Shown: piece after piece, positions 9,120 through 18,683 of the stretch
How positions within the stretch are numbered: the first letter of the stretch is position 1
Layout: each line of letters starts with the position of its first letter
Assembly: GCA_012523915.1 (NCBI GenBank)
Contig: JAAYSU010000095.1
Span: forward strand, 1-36,431
Reading direction: 5' to 3'
DNA: 36,431 nucleotides
Origin: Clostridiales bacterium
GTDB taxonomy: Bacteria; Bacillota; Clostridia; Peptostreptococcales; Anaerovoracaceae
Notes under the pieces: model-generated
What the model was told of the DNA's origin: nothing
Seen by the model: the letters and a program-made list of their open reading frames with translations, nothing else
Database searches by the model: none
Position numbers and translations under genes: made by a program

Positions 9120-10768
9120 AGTGCTATCACATCCTTAGTTGTAACTGCATTTTCAAATATATGTCTCGACATTCTATTTGCCGCAGTAGTGTAAAAACTG
9201 TTTCCTGAAAAGAATTTGTTAGGACTATTGGTTGTTACGATCGATCCGTTAAAAAACATTGAACAAATATCACTATACTTGGCACAGAACTCTATATCAT
9301 GGGTAACTAGAACAATAGTCGTTCCCTTATTCTTAAGTTTTTCTAAAACTAAAGCCAGCTTATGTTTAAAAAAACTGTCTATTCCTTTAGTAGGTTCATC
9401 CAGCAAAAGAATTTCAGGATCAAGCAATAATACCTTGGCAAGGGCAACTCTCTGCTGCTCTCCTCCCGAAAGATCAAAAGGATGGGAATCCAAAAGTTCA
9501 GTTATATCAAGGAGCTCATAAATCTCATGTAAGCGTTTCTTTCTTTCCTCCATGGATAAATCATCAAGCACTTCTGCTAAATCATCCTTTACCGTTTTTT
9601 CTACAAAAAGTGCCTCTGGATTCTGAGGTAATATGCCAATTTTTCTATTAAATTTATATTTATCAACATGTTTAGTGATTTTTTTGCCCCCTATTTCGAC
9701 CCTTCCCCTATAGGGTTTCAGAATTCCCCCTATCAATTTCAGTGCGGTACTCTTGCCTGTAGCGTTTCCCCCTACTATACTATATATTTGTCCTGGCAAA
9801 ACTTCCATTGAAAGCCCTTTGATGACATCCTTTCCTTCCCTGCTATAGCGAAACCAAACATCTTTCATTTTGATAATAGGCTTATCATTTTTATTCTCAT
9901 CTAAATCATCTTCTACCCTTACATTTTTTAAAGTTCTATCTTTGAATAGCTCTGTTAGCCAGCTTCTTCCTTCCCTCACGGTGATAGGAAAGTTTCCATC
10001 ATTAGATACTTCATTAAATATCTGCATAGATGTCGGCATTGCAGCAAGCATTGGATGATTGATTTTAGATAAAATTTTACCTACATCCCTTGGAGTGTCA
10101 TCTGCAATCAAACTGCCCTTATCCAATACCAGGACCCTGTCTGCCATCGTTAGAACATCTTCTAAACGATGTTCTGAAATTATTACTGCTGTACCAATCT
10201 CCCTGTTAATCTTCTGTAGAGTCTCAAGAAAATCAACTGCAGCTATAGGATCAAGCTGGGAAGTTGGCTCATCTAATATCAAGACATCAGGCTGCATAGC
10301 CATTACTGAAGCTAAGTTTAGCAGCTGTTTTTGCCCCCCTGAAAGTTCTGATACATTCTTCATAAACCATTCTTGTATGCCAAAAAAGCTGGCCATCTCA
10401 GCAACCCTTAATCTGATAGTCCTTGTATCATAGCCCAGATTTTCAAGGCCGAAGGCAAGCTCATGCCACACCTTGTCTGTAACAATTTGGTTATCGGGAT
10501 TTTGTAAAACAAACCCAATCCTTTTCACCTGTTCCCTAAGCTCAACAGATTCCAAAGCCCTTCCATAAAAATATACCTGGCCTTCTTTCTTGCCATGAGG
10601 CCTTAATATTGTCTTGAGGTTTTTTAATAGAGTACTCTTTCCGCACCCTGTCTGCCCGCAGACTACAACAAACTCACCATAGCCAATTGTAAGGTTTACC
10701 CTGGATAAAGCAGCTTGTTCTTTTAATGGATAATAAAAACTTAGATCTTCGATTTTAAACGTTTCCAC
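9098..10768 (-). CDS. ECF transporter ATPase, two ABC domains fused
   Basis: Two Walker A (GQTGCGKST, GGNATGKST), two signatures (LSGGQKQ, LSGGEQQ), two Walker B (VLILDEPT, ILLLDEPT). Confidence 0.95.
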   Translation of the reverse strand: METFKIEDLSFYYPLKEQAALSRVNLTIGYGEFVVVCGQTGCGKSTLLKNLKTILRPHGKKEGQVYFYGRALESVELREQVKRIGFVLQNPDNQIVTDKVWHELAFGLENLGYDTRTIRLRVAEMASFFGIQEWFMKNVSELSGGQKQLLNLASVMAMQPDVLILDEPTSQLDPIAAVDFLETLQKINREIGTAVIISEHRLEDVLTMADRVLVLDKGSLIADDTPRDVGKILSKINHPMLAAMPTSMQIFNEVSNDGNFPITVREGRSWLTELFKDRTLKNVRVEDDLDENKNDKPIIKMKDVWFRYSREGKDVIKGLSMEVLPGQIYSIVGGNATGKSTALKLIGGILKPYRGRVEIGGKKITKHVDKYKFNRKIGILPQNPEALFVEKTVKDDLAEVLDDLSMEERKKRLHEIYELLDITELLDSHPFDLSGGEQQRVALAKVLLLDPEILLLDEPTKGIDSFFKHKLALVLEKLKNKGTTIVLVTHDIEFCAKYSDICSMFFNGSIVTTNSPNKFFSGNSFYTTAANRMSRHIFENAVTTKDVIALCQENLA

Positions 10769-11646
10769 TTAATAGCCTCCCAAATATTAAGAAATGTAGG
10801 TGCAAAACAGAGCAGAAAATATACTGCAAATATAGCTGTCGTATTGTACTTTACCTTAACAGACGGGAAAAATTGAATCTTGTACCATTCCATTAAAGCC
10901 CCGTAAGTTATCAAAAATATTAATACTAATAGTGCTAATAATGCGATCCTATCTCTTGTATCAAAGCGGTAGATTGAAAAGCTTGTTCTGCCCGATAATC
11001 CATAGCCCCTTGATTTCATCGAGTCAGCTGTTTCGATTGAGTTTTCCAATGCCCAGCTTATCATTATCGATAATATTTTTATACCGTTTTTCAACCTCTG
11101 CCTTATGGTACCATCTGTTACATTTCGGCCAAGACATTTCTGACCATTTGTAATTATTGTCAGCTGTGTTTTAAACCTCGGTACAAATCTAAGCACCATC
11201 GAAAAAATCAAAGATAGCGAAGGAGCTATCCTTCCAAATAAATGAGTAAGCTTGTCCGTAGTAAAGACTGAATAAAAGCATGAAAACCATAGGATTACCG
11301 ACCCAAACATAATCCCTACAGCTATTCCATAGTAAATTGATTCTAGTGTAATCGGATTATTGTTTAAATAACCTAAGATTGTGACACCCCTGTGATTGAA
11401 AAGGGGATTGATTAAAGTAGCGAGTATCATCATGGGTACTAGGTAGATAGCTATCTGTCTAAGGCCCTTCATGCCATTTAAGCTTACTGAATATGTAAAT
11501 GAACCAGCAATTGTTATTGCTAGAAAAATTGGGTGCAAAAACAACATGCTGAATATTATCACAGCACAGAAATATATGAAATTGATAATTGGATGATAGC
11601 TAGCAAATGTATCCTTCAACTTATTTTCCTTCCATGCAATATTCAT
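10741..11646 (-). CDS. ECF transporter transmembrane T component
   Basis: Multi-TM; coupling region SMVLRFVPRF and ETADSMKSRGYGLSGRTSF (Ala-Arg-Gly-like coupling motif). Confidence 0.9.
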   Translation of the reverse strand: MNIAWKENKLKDTFASYHPIINFIYFCAVIIFSMLFLHPIFLAITIAGSFTYSVSLNGMKGLRQIAIYLVPMMILATLINPLFNHRGVTILGYLNNNPITLESIYYGIAVGIMFGSVILWFSCFYSVFTTDKLTHLFGRIAPSLSLIFSMVLRFVPRFKTQLTIITNGQKCLGRNVTDGTIRQRLKNGIKILSIMISWALENSIETADSMKSRGYGLSGRTSFSIYRFDTRDRIALLALLVLIFLITYGALMEWYKIQFFPSVKVKYNTTAIFAVYFLLCFAPTFLNIWEAIKWKRLKSKI

Positions 11647-12169
11647 CTACTATTCTTTGTGCAATGTTCTTCATATATGAAGACATGGCGGTGATTCCAA
11701 GAAGAGCAAACAATTTGTCACTATCCTCTTCAAGATCTATATCCGCTTCTTCCATAAATGAAGTCACCATTTCCTTAGTCATTTCTCTAATCTTAGATTT
11801 ATCTTCTATAAAATCTACGTAGCATTTAATTAAAGAGTCTTTATCGAAATTACCACTATCAAATACTTCTTTTATCTCTTTAATTGTTAATGTGTTTTTC
11901 ATCGAATAAATCATCAGCATCTGTATAATATGTGCCCTTGAGTATTTTTTCCCTTTGATGGGCTTGATGATGCCCTCTTTGCTGTAGTTGTTAATCATAG
12001 TCTTTGTCAAGAGCTTGTCCTTAGGTGACCTCTTATTGTCCTTATACTTATCTTCAATAAGTGAAATAATCTGATCGATATAAAGATCTATTTCAGGTAT
12101 ATCAGATAAAAATATGTCGCTGTCATTGACGGCAGCACTAATTATTTCTTTATAGCCTTTATTTGACAT
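11621..12169 (-). CDS. DUF1836 domain protein (putative regulator), first gene of ECF operon
   Basis: SPKDKLLTKTMINNYSKEGIIKPIKGKKYSRAHIIQMLMIYSMKNTLTIKEI; overlaps ecfT start. Confidence 0.8.
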   Translation of the reverse strand: MSNKGYKEIISAAVNDSDIFLSDIPEIDLYIDQIISLIEDKYKDNKRSPKDKLLTKTMINNYSKEGIIKPIKGKKYSRAHIIQMLMIYSMKNTLTIKEIKEVFDSGNFDKDSLIKCYVDFIEDKSKIREMTKEMVTSFMEEADIDLEEDSDKLFALLGITAMSSYMKNIAQRIVDEYCMEGK

Positions 12170-12303
12170 TTTTCTCTACCTCCAAACGTATAAATTATAC
12201 TTAGTCTTATTTAATATTACAATCCTGTTTGCTTATTCTCTATGATATGGTATCATATATCGTACAATATAGTTATTAATACTAGATCTATGGAGGTAGA
12301 CTT

Positions 12304-12957
12304 ATGTATAGATATTTTAAAAAGGCCAGAGATCCTATAAGTAGTTACACACATGCAATAGGTGCTTTTCTTTCAGTGGTAGGATCCTTAGCAATGATCA
12401 TCTATTGCACAGTAATAGCTGATTTTTCCCCTGTACCACTTATAGGGGCTGTAATCTTCGGTCTGTCCCTCATTGCGCTTTATAGCGCCAGCACCATCTA
12501 TCATTATGTCAATACTACTAAACAACACATAGTACGCTTGCGTAAACTAGACCATGCTATGATCTATGTGCTCATAGCAGGCACTTATACCCCTATAACC
12601 CTAATATATTTGGACAAACCCTACGGTTATATATTTACATCAATTATTTGGGCTATAGCAATCTTAGGTATTATTGTAAAACTTCTTTGGCTCAATGCAC
12701 CTCGCCTGCTTTCCACTGCATTTTACCTACTACTTGGTTGGGCAGTAGTATTCGACTTTAAATCATTTCATGCTGTGCCCTTTAATTGCATGCTCCTCAT
12801 TGCTATAGGTGGCATATTTTACTCTGTCGGCGCCATACTATATGTTCTAAAGTGGCCAAATATTTCAAGGTCCTGGGGATTCCATGAACTCTTCCATATA
12901 TTTATAATGCTGGGTTCTATTTCTCATTTTCTTGCAATATTTCTATATGTTCTATAA
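12304..12957 (+). CDS. Hemolysin III / YqfA-like (PAQR) membrane protein
   Basis: DPISSYTHAIGAFLSVVGS, ASTIYHYV, KLDHAMIYVLIAGTYTPI, FHELFHIFIMLGSISHF. Confidence 0.93.
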   Translation: MYRYFKKARDPISSYTHAIGAFLSVVGSLAMIIYCTVIADFSPVPLIGAVIFGLSLIALYSASTIYHYVNTTKQHIVRLRKLDHAMIYVLIAGTYTPITLIYLDKPYGYIFTSIIWAIAILGIIVKLLWLNAPRLLSTAFYLLLGWAVVFDFKSFHAVPFNCMLLIAIGGIFYSVGAILYVLKWPNISRSWGFHELFHIFIMLGSISHFLAIFLYVL

Positions 12958-15900
12958 CCGCTTTAATCATGGCGGCTGCTTCTGCCCTGCTGGCATTGTT
13001 TACAGGTAAAAAGCTATAGCTTCCATCTTGATTCTTAACACCGTTAATTATCCCTTTTCTTTGCATTACAGATACTGCTTCTTTTGCATAATCTGCAATC
13101 TCGTTCTCATCTTTAAAGCCTTCCACTATATTTTTATCTTCTATGTCTAATTCTTTTAGATTAATAAAGTTATATATCATGACAGCCATCTCCTGCCTAG
13201 TTATATTACTATCCGGCCTGAATACAAAGCTACCATCGGAAAGCTTATAGCCTTTTACTATACCAACTTCTTCTGCCCATAAAACAGCTTCATTAAACCA
13301 ATCACTAGAATCTATATCTTTAAAGGAAGAATCTAAATTTGAAAACTCTTTAAGATCAATGCCTGAAGATTTTGCAAGTATCATAGCTAACTCCGCCCTT
13401 GTTATTTGGTTATATGGTGCAAAAGTATCTTCCGTCATACCACTTATAATACCCAGTTTAGTTAGATAACCTACAGCTTCGCAAAACCAATCGCTCTCTT
13501 TTACATCTCTAAAGCGCTTCAAGGCTGCATCTATATTAGAGCCTTCTTCTAGCTCCTTAAGCTCTTCTTTAAGACCTTCTTCGCCCTCATCAACATCTAA
13601 CACATATATCCAAACTACTCTGTCCCCATCCTTGAGCCTGTAACTCTTAGCACTTCCAGACGGGTAGCTACCATTAACACTATATTTCCATCCGCTATAA
13701 GGGCCATAATCCTTCTCAGCTAAACCCTCTATCGATGATACATAGCCTCCACTTTCCTCAACATCTAATCCTGTTTTAATTAGGATACTGTAGGCAGTAT
13801 CATTGTTTATCTCCATACTTGTCGTATCTAAAATTACCCTTCCCTTATAGCCTATTACTTTAATCGTGGCAGTATCCTTCTTGGTTCCGCCACCTGGGTC
13901 CGAAGATTTATCAGTATATGTGACAAAAGTGGTCATATGCTTTGTCCATACTACCAGGTCATCTCCTACGGTAATCTTACCCTCCAAACCTTTTAGTGCA
14001 TTTCCGCTATCTACAGGCAGTATTTCTGTGATTTCATTAAAGTCATTATTTTCATCAATAAAGCCTACTTTTTTATTCCCATCCCCCGGGAATAGCAACC
14101 TTACAGCTTTGCTGAAATTCAAGCTGTTGCTAGAACCTACACGAATGGCTTTTGAAACGTTTTTATCAGGCAGTGAAACCGATTCAGTTTTCGGAAGTTC
14201 AATTACATTGTCCCAATCGGTGCCTGAAACTGTCGTTCCGGCCGGAATCAAAAGCTTAACACCATTTGCATTGCTGCAATCAACTTTGATTTCAGGCAAT
14301 ACAGATGGAACCTTGATACCTCCATTTTTTAGTACGGTTATAGACTGAGGCCTAGAAGAAGGTACACTGCTTAAATCTATAATCTCATTTTCATTATCTA
14401 CAACTGTTTCCTCGTAGATATTTATTACATAATCAGGAGCTAGGCGCACAATTAAAGGTAAACCATCTTCATCTTTTTTTTCCACTTGTAAACTATAGGA
14501 ACCTGCACCTATCCCTGAGAAGGTTACAGTACCATTTTCATCAGTCACTTCCGTTACACTATTATTGAGACTGACGGCAACTCCTTCAATGGGATCGCCT
14601 GATGCTTTATCCTTTATTGTTACTTTCAAATATTCATCATATTCATATTGAACAACGGGGAGTAAAGTGCCATACTTACCATAAAAGACGAGGATTTCAT
14701 CGCCATCTTCAATAACATAACTTCCAATGCCTACAGGTGCGGATCCTTCATTAATATAGAAGTTCCAAAAATAGCCTGAATCATAAATACTATAATCAAC
14801 ATTATTTTCATATAAAGCTTTTTCCAGAGCATCTTGCGCCGTCAAGATTTTATCACCTGAGCTTGTAACTGTTATATCTTTTTCATAAACAATGTTTTCA
14901 TTTATTCCTTCGACTCTTACACTTACTGTTTTAGAGTCACTACTTCCTGGATTTATATTGATCACGCAAATATCTTTTGAGATTCCTGCCGATGAAGTAG
15001 ATACAATATATTCTCCTGCTTCTAAAAATTTATCCGCAGGTATTGTGAACATTCCATTAATATCTGTAATATCTGTTTCAAGAGGATCGTAGGGTTCAAA
15101 ATATTGATATCCGACATAACTACCATCTATAGTTACTGCAAGTCCAGAAAGCGGTTCATTGGTTTCTGGATTTATAAGTTTTATTGTTTGCGGAGTATTC
15201 ATTTCACCTGAAAGGTAGTTAGTTTCAAAAGCAGAACGTGTTGTAACATAAATATCTAACATTAATATTTCATTTGAATCCAAATCAATTGATGCACTTG
15301 AAGAAGATAGACTACTATTGAGTTTAAAATTATAGACCTCGTAATTAAATTCATCTGTATAGCCTGACTTTTGCTTTGCCAATTCTATAGCATCAGCAAC
15401 CGTAGTATTCTTATCCTTAGCTACTGTGATTCTTTCATCTATAGGAAGGTGCTTGTCTGATTCAACACGTACATAAACACTGACCAGTTCATCTTCGTTT
15501 AGACCGATCTTATTAAAGATATTAGACTCAGAAGCAATACAGTATAGCGCTATCATAACCTGTCTGCTAGTTAGGCTATTGAAGTTTCCTTGTCCATCGC
15601 TGTCAGTACCAAAACTACCATCTTCATTTTGCCATTTTGTAAGTGCTGGTACAGTTTTTGAAATTATATTATCAATTCTATAATTCAATTTTTGCTCATC
15701 ACTTTCTTCCCTAATAGCGATAAGCCCCCATACCGCTATTGAAGTAGAGTTAGCACTTTCATATTCATAGGTAGTACCTTCCCAAACAGACCTATAATTA
15801 AAACCTCCATTATCAAGCTGTTCATCTTCAAAAAAGTCTACTATATCCTCTATACATGTTTTAACTTCTTCATTATATATATATGGGGCAAGCGCTAAGG

Positions 15901-16459
15901 CTACATATCCTGTTGTATCAACTGTTATTAGTTCTCCATCATATTCTCCGGTAAACCCATCTTTTTCACTGTCCTTTAAACTAATTAAGTGAGTAGCGGC
16001 TTCAATCCCGCTATAACCGTTACTTTCAAAATCGATTCCTGCTTTGCTTGCTATTTCAACTCCTAGCATTGCTAAGCTTTGTACATCTGCATGATTAGAG
16101 AATATACCATTATCTGATTTCTTTAATAGAGCCTCTACTAAGTCTTTTGGGTTTTTACCTTTAATAAGGGAAGTAATTATGGCAGGCAGGTAGCTTTTTA
16201 TAGATCCAGGATCTACCTTTGGAATATCAGGTAGCTGCCACCTTGTGATCTCGTCGCCTGATCCGTAAATTGCCATTAGCTCTTCCCAGTCATTAAGTTT
16301 TGCATTCTCATAAGTATAATAATATTCTACAGCTTTTAAGAGACTTTTTTCTGCTTGGGAAGATTCTGATCCATACACAGTAGTAAGATCCTGTGTAAAA
16401 CTAAAAGATGTAAGTATAATTGCTAAGATTAATATAAATGCTATTCGTTTTCTTCTCAT
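12917..16459 (-). CDS. Exported multidomain surface protein: alpha-toroid (prenyltransferase/squalene-oxidase-like repeats), Ig/carboxypeptidase-regulatory-like repeats, DUF4430 domain(s), three C-terminal SLH domains; putative surface cobalamin-binding protein
   Basis: Signal peptide from MRRKRIAFILILAIIL (ATG 16459 after GGAGG; the listed start at 16477 is a TTG). QLDNGGFNY and WQNEDGSFGTD repeats; GWKYSVNGSYPSGSAKSYRLKDGDRVVWIYV (DUF4430-like); three SLH repeats (RFRDVKESDWFCEAVGYLTKLGIISG..., SSFKDIDSSDWFNEAVLWAEEVGIVKG..., EGFKDENEIADYAKEAVSVMQRKGIING...). Confidence 0.85.
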   Translation of the reverse strand: MRRKRIAFILILAIILTSFSFTQDLTTVYGSESSQAEKSLLKAVEYYYTYENAKLNDWEELMAIYGSGDEITRWQLPDIPKVDPGSIKSYLPAIITSLIKGKNPKDLVEALLKKSDNGIFSNHADVQSLAMLGVEIASKAGIDFESNGYSGIEAATHLISLKDSEKDGFTGEYDGELITVDTTGYVALALAPYIYNEEVKTCIEDIVDFFEDEQLDNGGFNYRSVWEGTTYEYESANSTSIAVWGLIAIREESDEQKLNYRIDNIISKTVPALTKWQNEDGSFGTDSDGQGNFNSLTSRQVMIALYCIASESNIFNKIGLNEDELVSVYVRVESDKHLPIDERITVAKDKNTTVADAIELAKQKSGYTDEFNYEVYNFKLNSSLSSSSASIDLDSNEILMLDIYVTTRSAFETNYLSGEMNTPQTIKLINPETNEPLSGLAVTIDGSYVGYQYFEPYDPLETDITDINGMFTIPADKFLEAGEYIVSTSSAGISKDICVININPGSSDSKTVSVRVEGINENIVYEKDITVTSSGDKILTAQDALEKALYENNVDYSIYDSGYFWNFYINEGSAPVGIGSYVIEDGDEILVFYGKYGTLLPVVQYEYDEYLKVTIKDKASGDPIEGVAVSLNNSVTEVTDENGTVTFSGIGAGSYSLQVEKKDEDGLPLIVRLAPDYVINIYEETVVDNENEIIDLSSVPSSRPQSITVLKNGGIKVPSVLPEIKVDCSNANGVKLLIPAGTTVSGTDWDNVIELPKTESVSLPDKNVSKAIRVGSSNSLNFSKAVRLLFPGDGNKKVGFIDENNDFNEITEILPVDSGNALKGLEGKITVGDDLVVWTKHMTTFVTYTDKSSDPGGGTKKDTATIKVIGYKGRVILDTTSMEINNDTAYSILIKTGLDVEESGGYVSSIEGLAEKDYGPYSGWKYSVNGSYPSGSAKSYRLKDGDRVVWIYVLDVDEGEEGLKEELKELEEGSNIDAALKRFRDVKESDWFCEAVGYLTKLGIISGMTEDTFAPYNQITRAELAMILAKSSGIDLKEFSNLDSSFKDIDSSDWFNEAVLWAEEVGIVKGYKLSDGSFVFRPDSNITRQEMAVMIYNFINLKELDIEDKNIVEGFKDENEIADYAKEAVSVMQRKGIINGVKNQDGSYSFLPVNNASRAEAAAMIKAVIEHIEILQENEK

Positions 16460-16463
16460 AATA

Positions 16464-17102
16464 TTAATTCCCTCCAATATCCCTGCCCTGGTCGCAGGTA
16501 TAAATCCATTTGACTACATCGCCATCGGAAATTATATAGTTGCTGCTTCCGTAGCCGATGCTTTCACCATTAACTGTATAGGTCCAGCCTGATAATTCCC
16601 CGCAGTCAAACTCATATAAATTATTAATGCCTTCAACATAGTAACTACCTAAAGCAGGATTTGATGAATGTTCCATATGGATTCCATTTTCTCTTGTAAC
16701 TTTTAATAGTAAATCGAAGACTGTTTCCCCCGGATTAAATTCAAGCTCTATAGGAGCAAGAATTACCCCGTCTTGTGGTATAATCTCAAGCTTAGAAGGA
16801 TCAAGCTTATCTATATTGTCTAATACCGATTTACAATCTATCGAAATGGTGCAGCTGTTGATCTCTTCTTCTTTGACCTGTTTGACAGGCTTTATAGTCT
16901 CTGTTCCTTCTTCCCCAGTGGTAGAAGAAGAAGGTGGTATGATAATCTCTTCCTCTGCTTCATTGTTTTCAATGACTGTTTCTTCTTCTTGATAAACGAT
17001 CTCTTCTTCCTGTGGTGGTGTCTCTATATCCTTTGTTTGACATCCTATTAAATAGAAAGCTAGTATAAAAAGAATCAAAATTATTGAAATTTTTTTAACC
17101 AT
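16464..17102 (-). CDS. DUF4430-domain lipoprotein (transcobalamin beta-domain-like)
   Basis: Lipobox LIGC; TVFDLLLKVTRENGIHMEHSS...YVEGINNLYEFDCGELSGWTYTVNGESIGYGSSNYIISDGDVVKWIYT. RBS overlaps the stop of the upstream gene. Confidence 0.87.
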   Translation of the reverse strand: MVKKISIILILFILAFYLIGCQTKDIETPPQEEEIVYQEEETVIENNEAEEEIIIPPSSSTTGEEGTETIKPVKQVKEEEINSCTISIDCKSVLDNIDKLDPSKLEIIPQDGVILAPIELEFNPGETVFDLLLKVTRENGIHMEHSSNPALGSYYVEGINNLYEFDCGELSGWTYTVNGESIGYGSSNYIISDGDVVKWIYTCDQGRDIGGN

Positions 17103-17104
17103 TT

Positions 17105-18358
17105 TTACTCCTTGGTTATTATAACCGTACTCGTATCAGCATCCCAATCAACTTTTGCATTTAAACTTTCTGATATAAAACGTACAGGTACCATTGTCCT
17201 GCCGTTTTGTACTAATGCCGGAACATCCAGATCTATTTCTTTGTTGTTTAAGTATACTTTCTTATCACCGATAGTCAGTATTACATTGATATCATCAAGG
17301 GTTCCCGTCACCCTTTTAATATCCTGCTCCCACTTTACTGTTGCTCCTAAGCTTTCAAAGATTGCTCTCATGGGAACTAATACTCTTCCTTCTACATTTA
17401 TTGGCGGTTGATCGAAGACCATGTATCTGCCATTTAGAAGTACTTTATATTTATAGAGCTTTCCTGCATTTACATCTTTCATATCGTATATCGTCGATTC
17501 ACCATTTGTGAACAGCTTATATGCAGCAAGGGCTAAAAGTGCTTGCTCTGTAGGCATAAAATCGGAATCTCCCTTTAATTCATGGCGGAAGCTGCCATCT
17601 TTTAGCCTATAGTTCAATAGGCTTGTAACGTATCCATATTTCTCAGGATCTATGCCCATGGAAGTAAGGGCGATTATTGCTTGAGAGAGACTCTCTGCAT
17701 TATCCAATTCCATTTCTAAAAGTTTATCTAAAGCTCTATCTATAACTTCTTTTATCTCTTTTTGATCTTTGTAAGCCGAAATGGCCTGTATGGCTATAGC
17801 TGTAATATCGGGATCAGCAATAGAACCGCTTAAACAGAAGCCCCCTCCAGGAAGCTCCTTATCAAGGATATAATTAAGTAAAGCCTTTTCTGAAGATAAA
17901 TCATAGCCACCGCTGTTTTTTGCTATTAGGGCAAATTGGGGGCCGTTTATACCCTGCTTTTTTACTGACTCGAAATCATCAAGCTTTTCTAAAGGGTTAT
18001 AGCCCGCAACATTACTAACATCCTTCCCTATAGCGGTAAGTGCCAATATTATCCGGGAATAATCTGAATACTTATTTCTAGTAATCTCACCCTGTTTTTG
18101 AATAAACAGATCTTCTAAATTCCCATAGTATTTGTCAATGTAGCCATGGGGTAGATCAAATCCTGATCTAGTTAGCCCCAGTATCAACCATTCTCCACCT
18201 ATCATGCCTGGATAGGGGTTTTGTACTTTTTGTATTAAATATTTTGAAGTCTTTTCTATCTCTTTTTCTATATCAATATCTGCATATACTGTTATAGAGG
18301 AACCTATAACTATTACAAGTATGAGCAATAGGCTTATTAGTTTCTTAAGATTTTTCAT
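17105..18358 (-). CDS. Exported alpha-toroid (prenyltransferase-like repeat) protein with C-terminal copper-amine-oxidase-N-like stalk domain
   Basis: Signal peptide MKNLKKLISLLLILVIVIGSSITVYA (ATG 18358 after GGAGG); GGEWLILGLTRSG, LPGGGFCLSGSIADPDITAIAIQAISAYK; C-terminal GRVLVPMRAIFESLGATVKWEQD / GRTMVPVRFISESLNAKVDWDADTSTVII. Confidence 0.87.
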   Translation of the reverse strand: MKNLKKLISLLLILVIVIGSSITVYADIDIEKEIEKTSKYLIQKVQNPYPGMIGGEWLILGLTRSGFDLPHGYIDKYYGNLEDLFIQKQGEITRNKYSDYSRIILALTAIGKDVSNVAGYNPLEKLDDFESVKKQGINGPQFALIAKNSGGYDLSSEKALLNYILDKELPGGGFCLSGSIADPDITAIAIQAISAYKDQKEIKEVIDRALDKLLEMELDNAESLSQAIIALTSMGIDPEKYGYVTSLLNYRLKDGSFRHELKGDSDFMPTEQALLALAAYKLFTNGESTIYDMKDVNAGKLYKYKVLLNGRYMVFDQPPINVEGRVLVPMRAIFESLGATVKWEQDIKRVTGTLDDINVILTIGDKKVYLNNKEIDLDVPALVQNGRTMVPVRFISESLNAKVDWDADTSTVIITKE

Positions 18359-18380
18359 AATAATTCCTCCATTAAGAAAG

Positions 18381-18401
18381 ACTGTGGCAGTGCCACAGTC
18401 C
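18381..18401 (-). terminator. Putative riboswitch expression-platform terminator hairpin
   Basis: gactgtgg-cactg-ccacagtc then TTTCTT on the minus strand, between riboswitch and the 18358 start. Confidence 0.5.
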
Positions 18402-18461
18402 GTATTTACTGTTAAAAAAATTATGATCCTCACCAATTCCTCGTTGGCTTAAATCAAAGCT

Positions 18462-18650
18462 TCATGCAGGTCTTCTGGCTCACGTGTTGTTGAGATATGA
18501 TCTCAACAGTTTTGTTCGTCTTCCCAAAGCTTGCTTTAGTGACTGGGTGACCATTCACTCCATGAACAAAACTCCACGTTTACAGCGGCGGGACCGCGCA
18601 GGACTTTCACCTGCTTCCCTCTTAGCTATTAGAGGCTAACCTCTAACAGA
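18462..18650 (-). ncRNA. Cobalamin (B12) riboswitch
   Basis: Minus strand: ...GGGAAGCAGGTGAAAGTCCTGCGCGGTCCCGCCGCTGTAA... (B12-box core) and 3' ...GTGAGCCAGAAGACCTGCATG. Confidence 0.95.
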
Positions 18651-18683
18651 ACATGAAACATTACTATTTATTTTTCTAATTTC

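Noticed and set aside
13866-14348. 160-aa plus-strand ORF antisense to the SLH protein
   Set aside because: Lies wholly within a well-supported coding gene on the other strand; low-complexity translation, no RBS or family resemblance.
12917-18358. Terpene cyclase / prenyltransferase biosynthetic genes
   Set aside because: Toroid repeats are present, but the proteins have signal peptides and cell-surface domains, no DxDD-type cyclase motif was seen, and they follow a B12 riboswitch.
18359-18436. N-terminal extension MVRIIIFLTVNTDCGTATVFLNGGII of the 443-aa ORF
   Set aside because: It reads through the terminator hairpin of the riboswitch leader; ATG 18358 has a GGAGG and starts a clean signal peptide.
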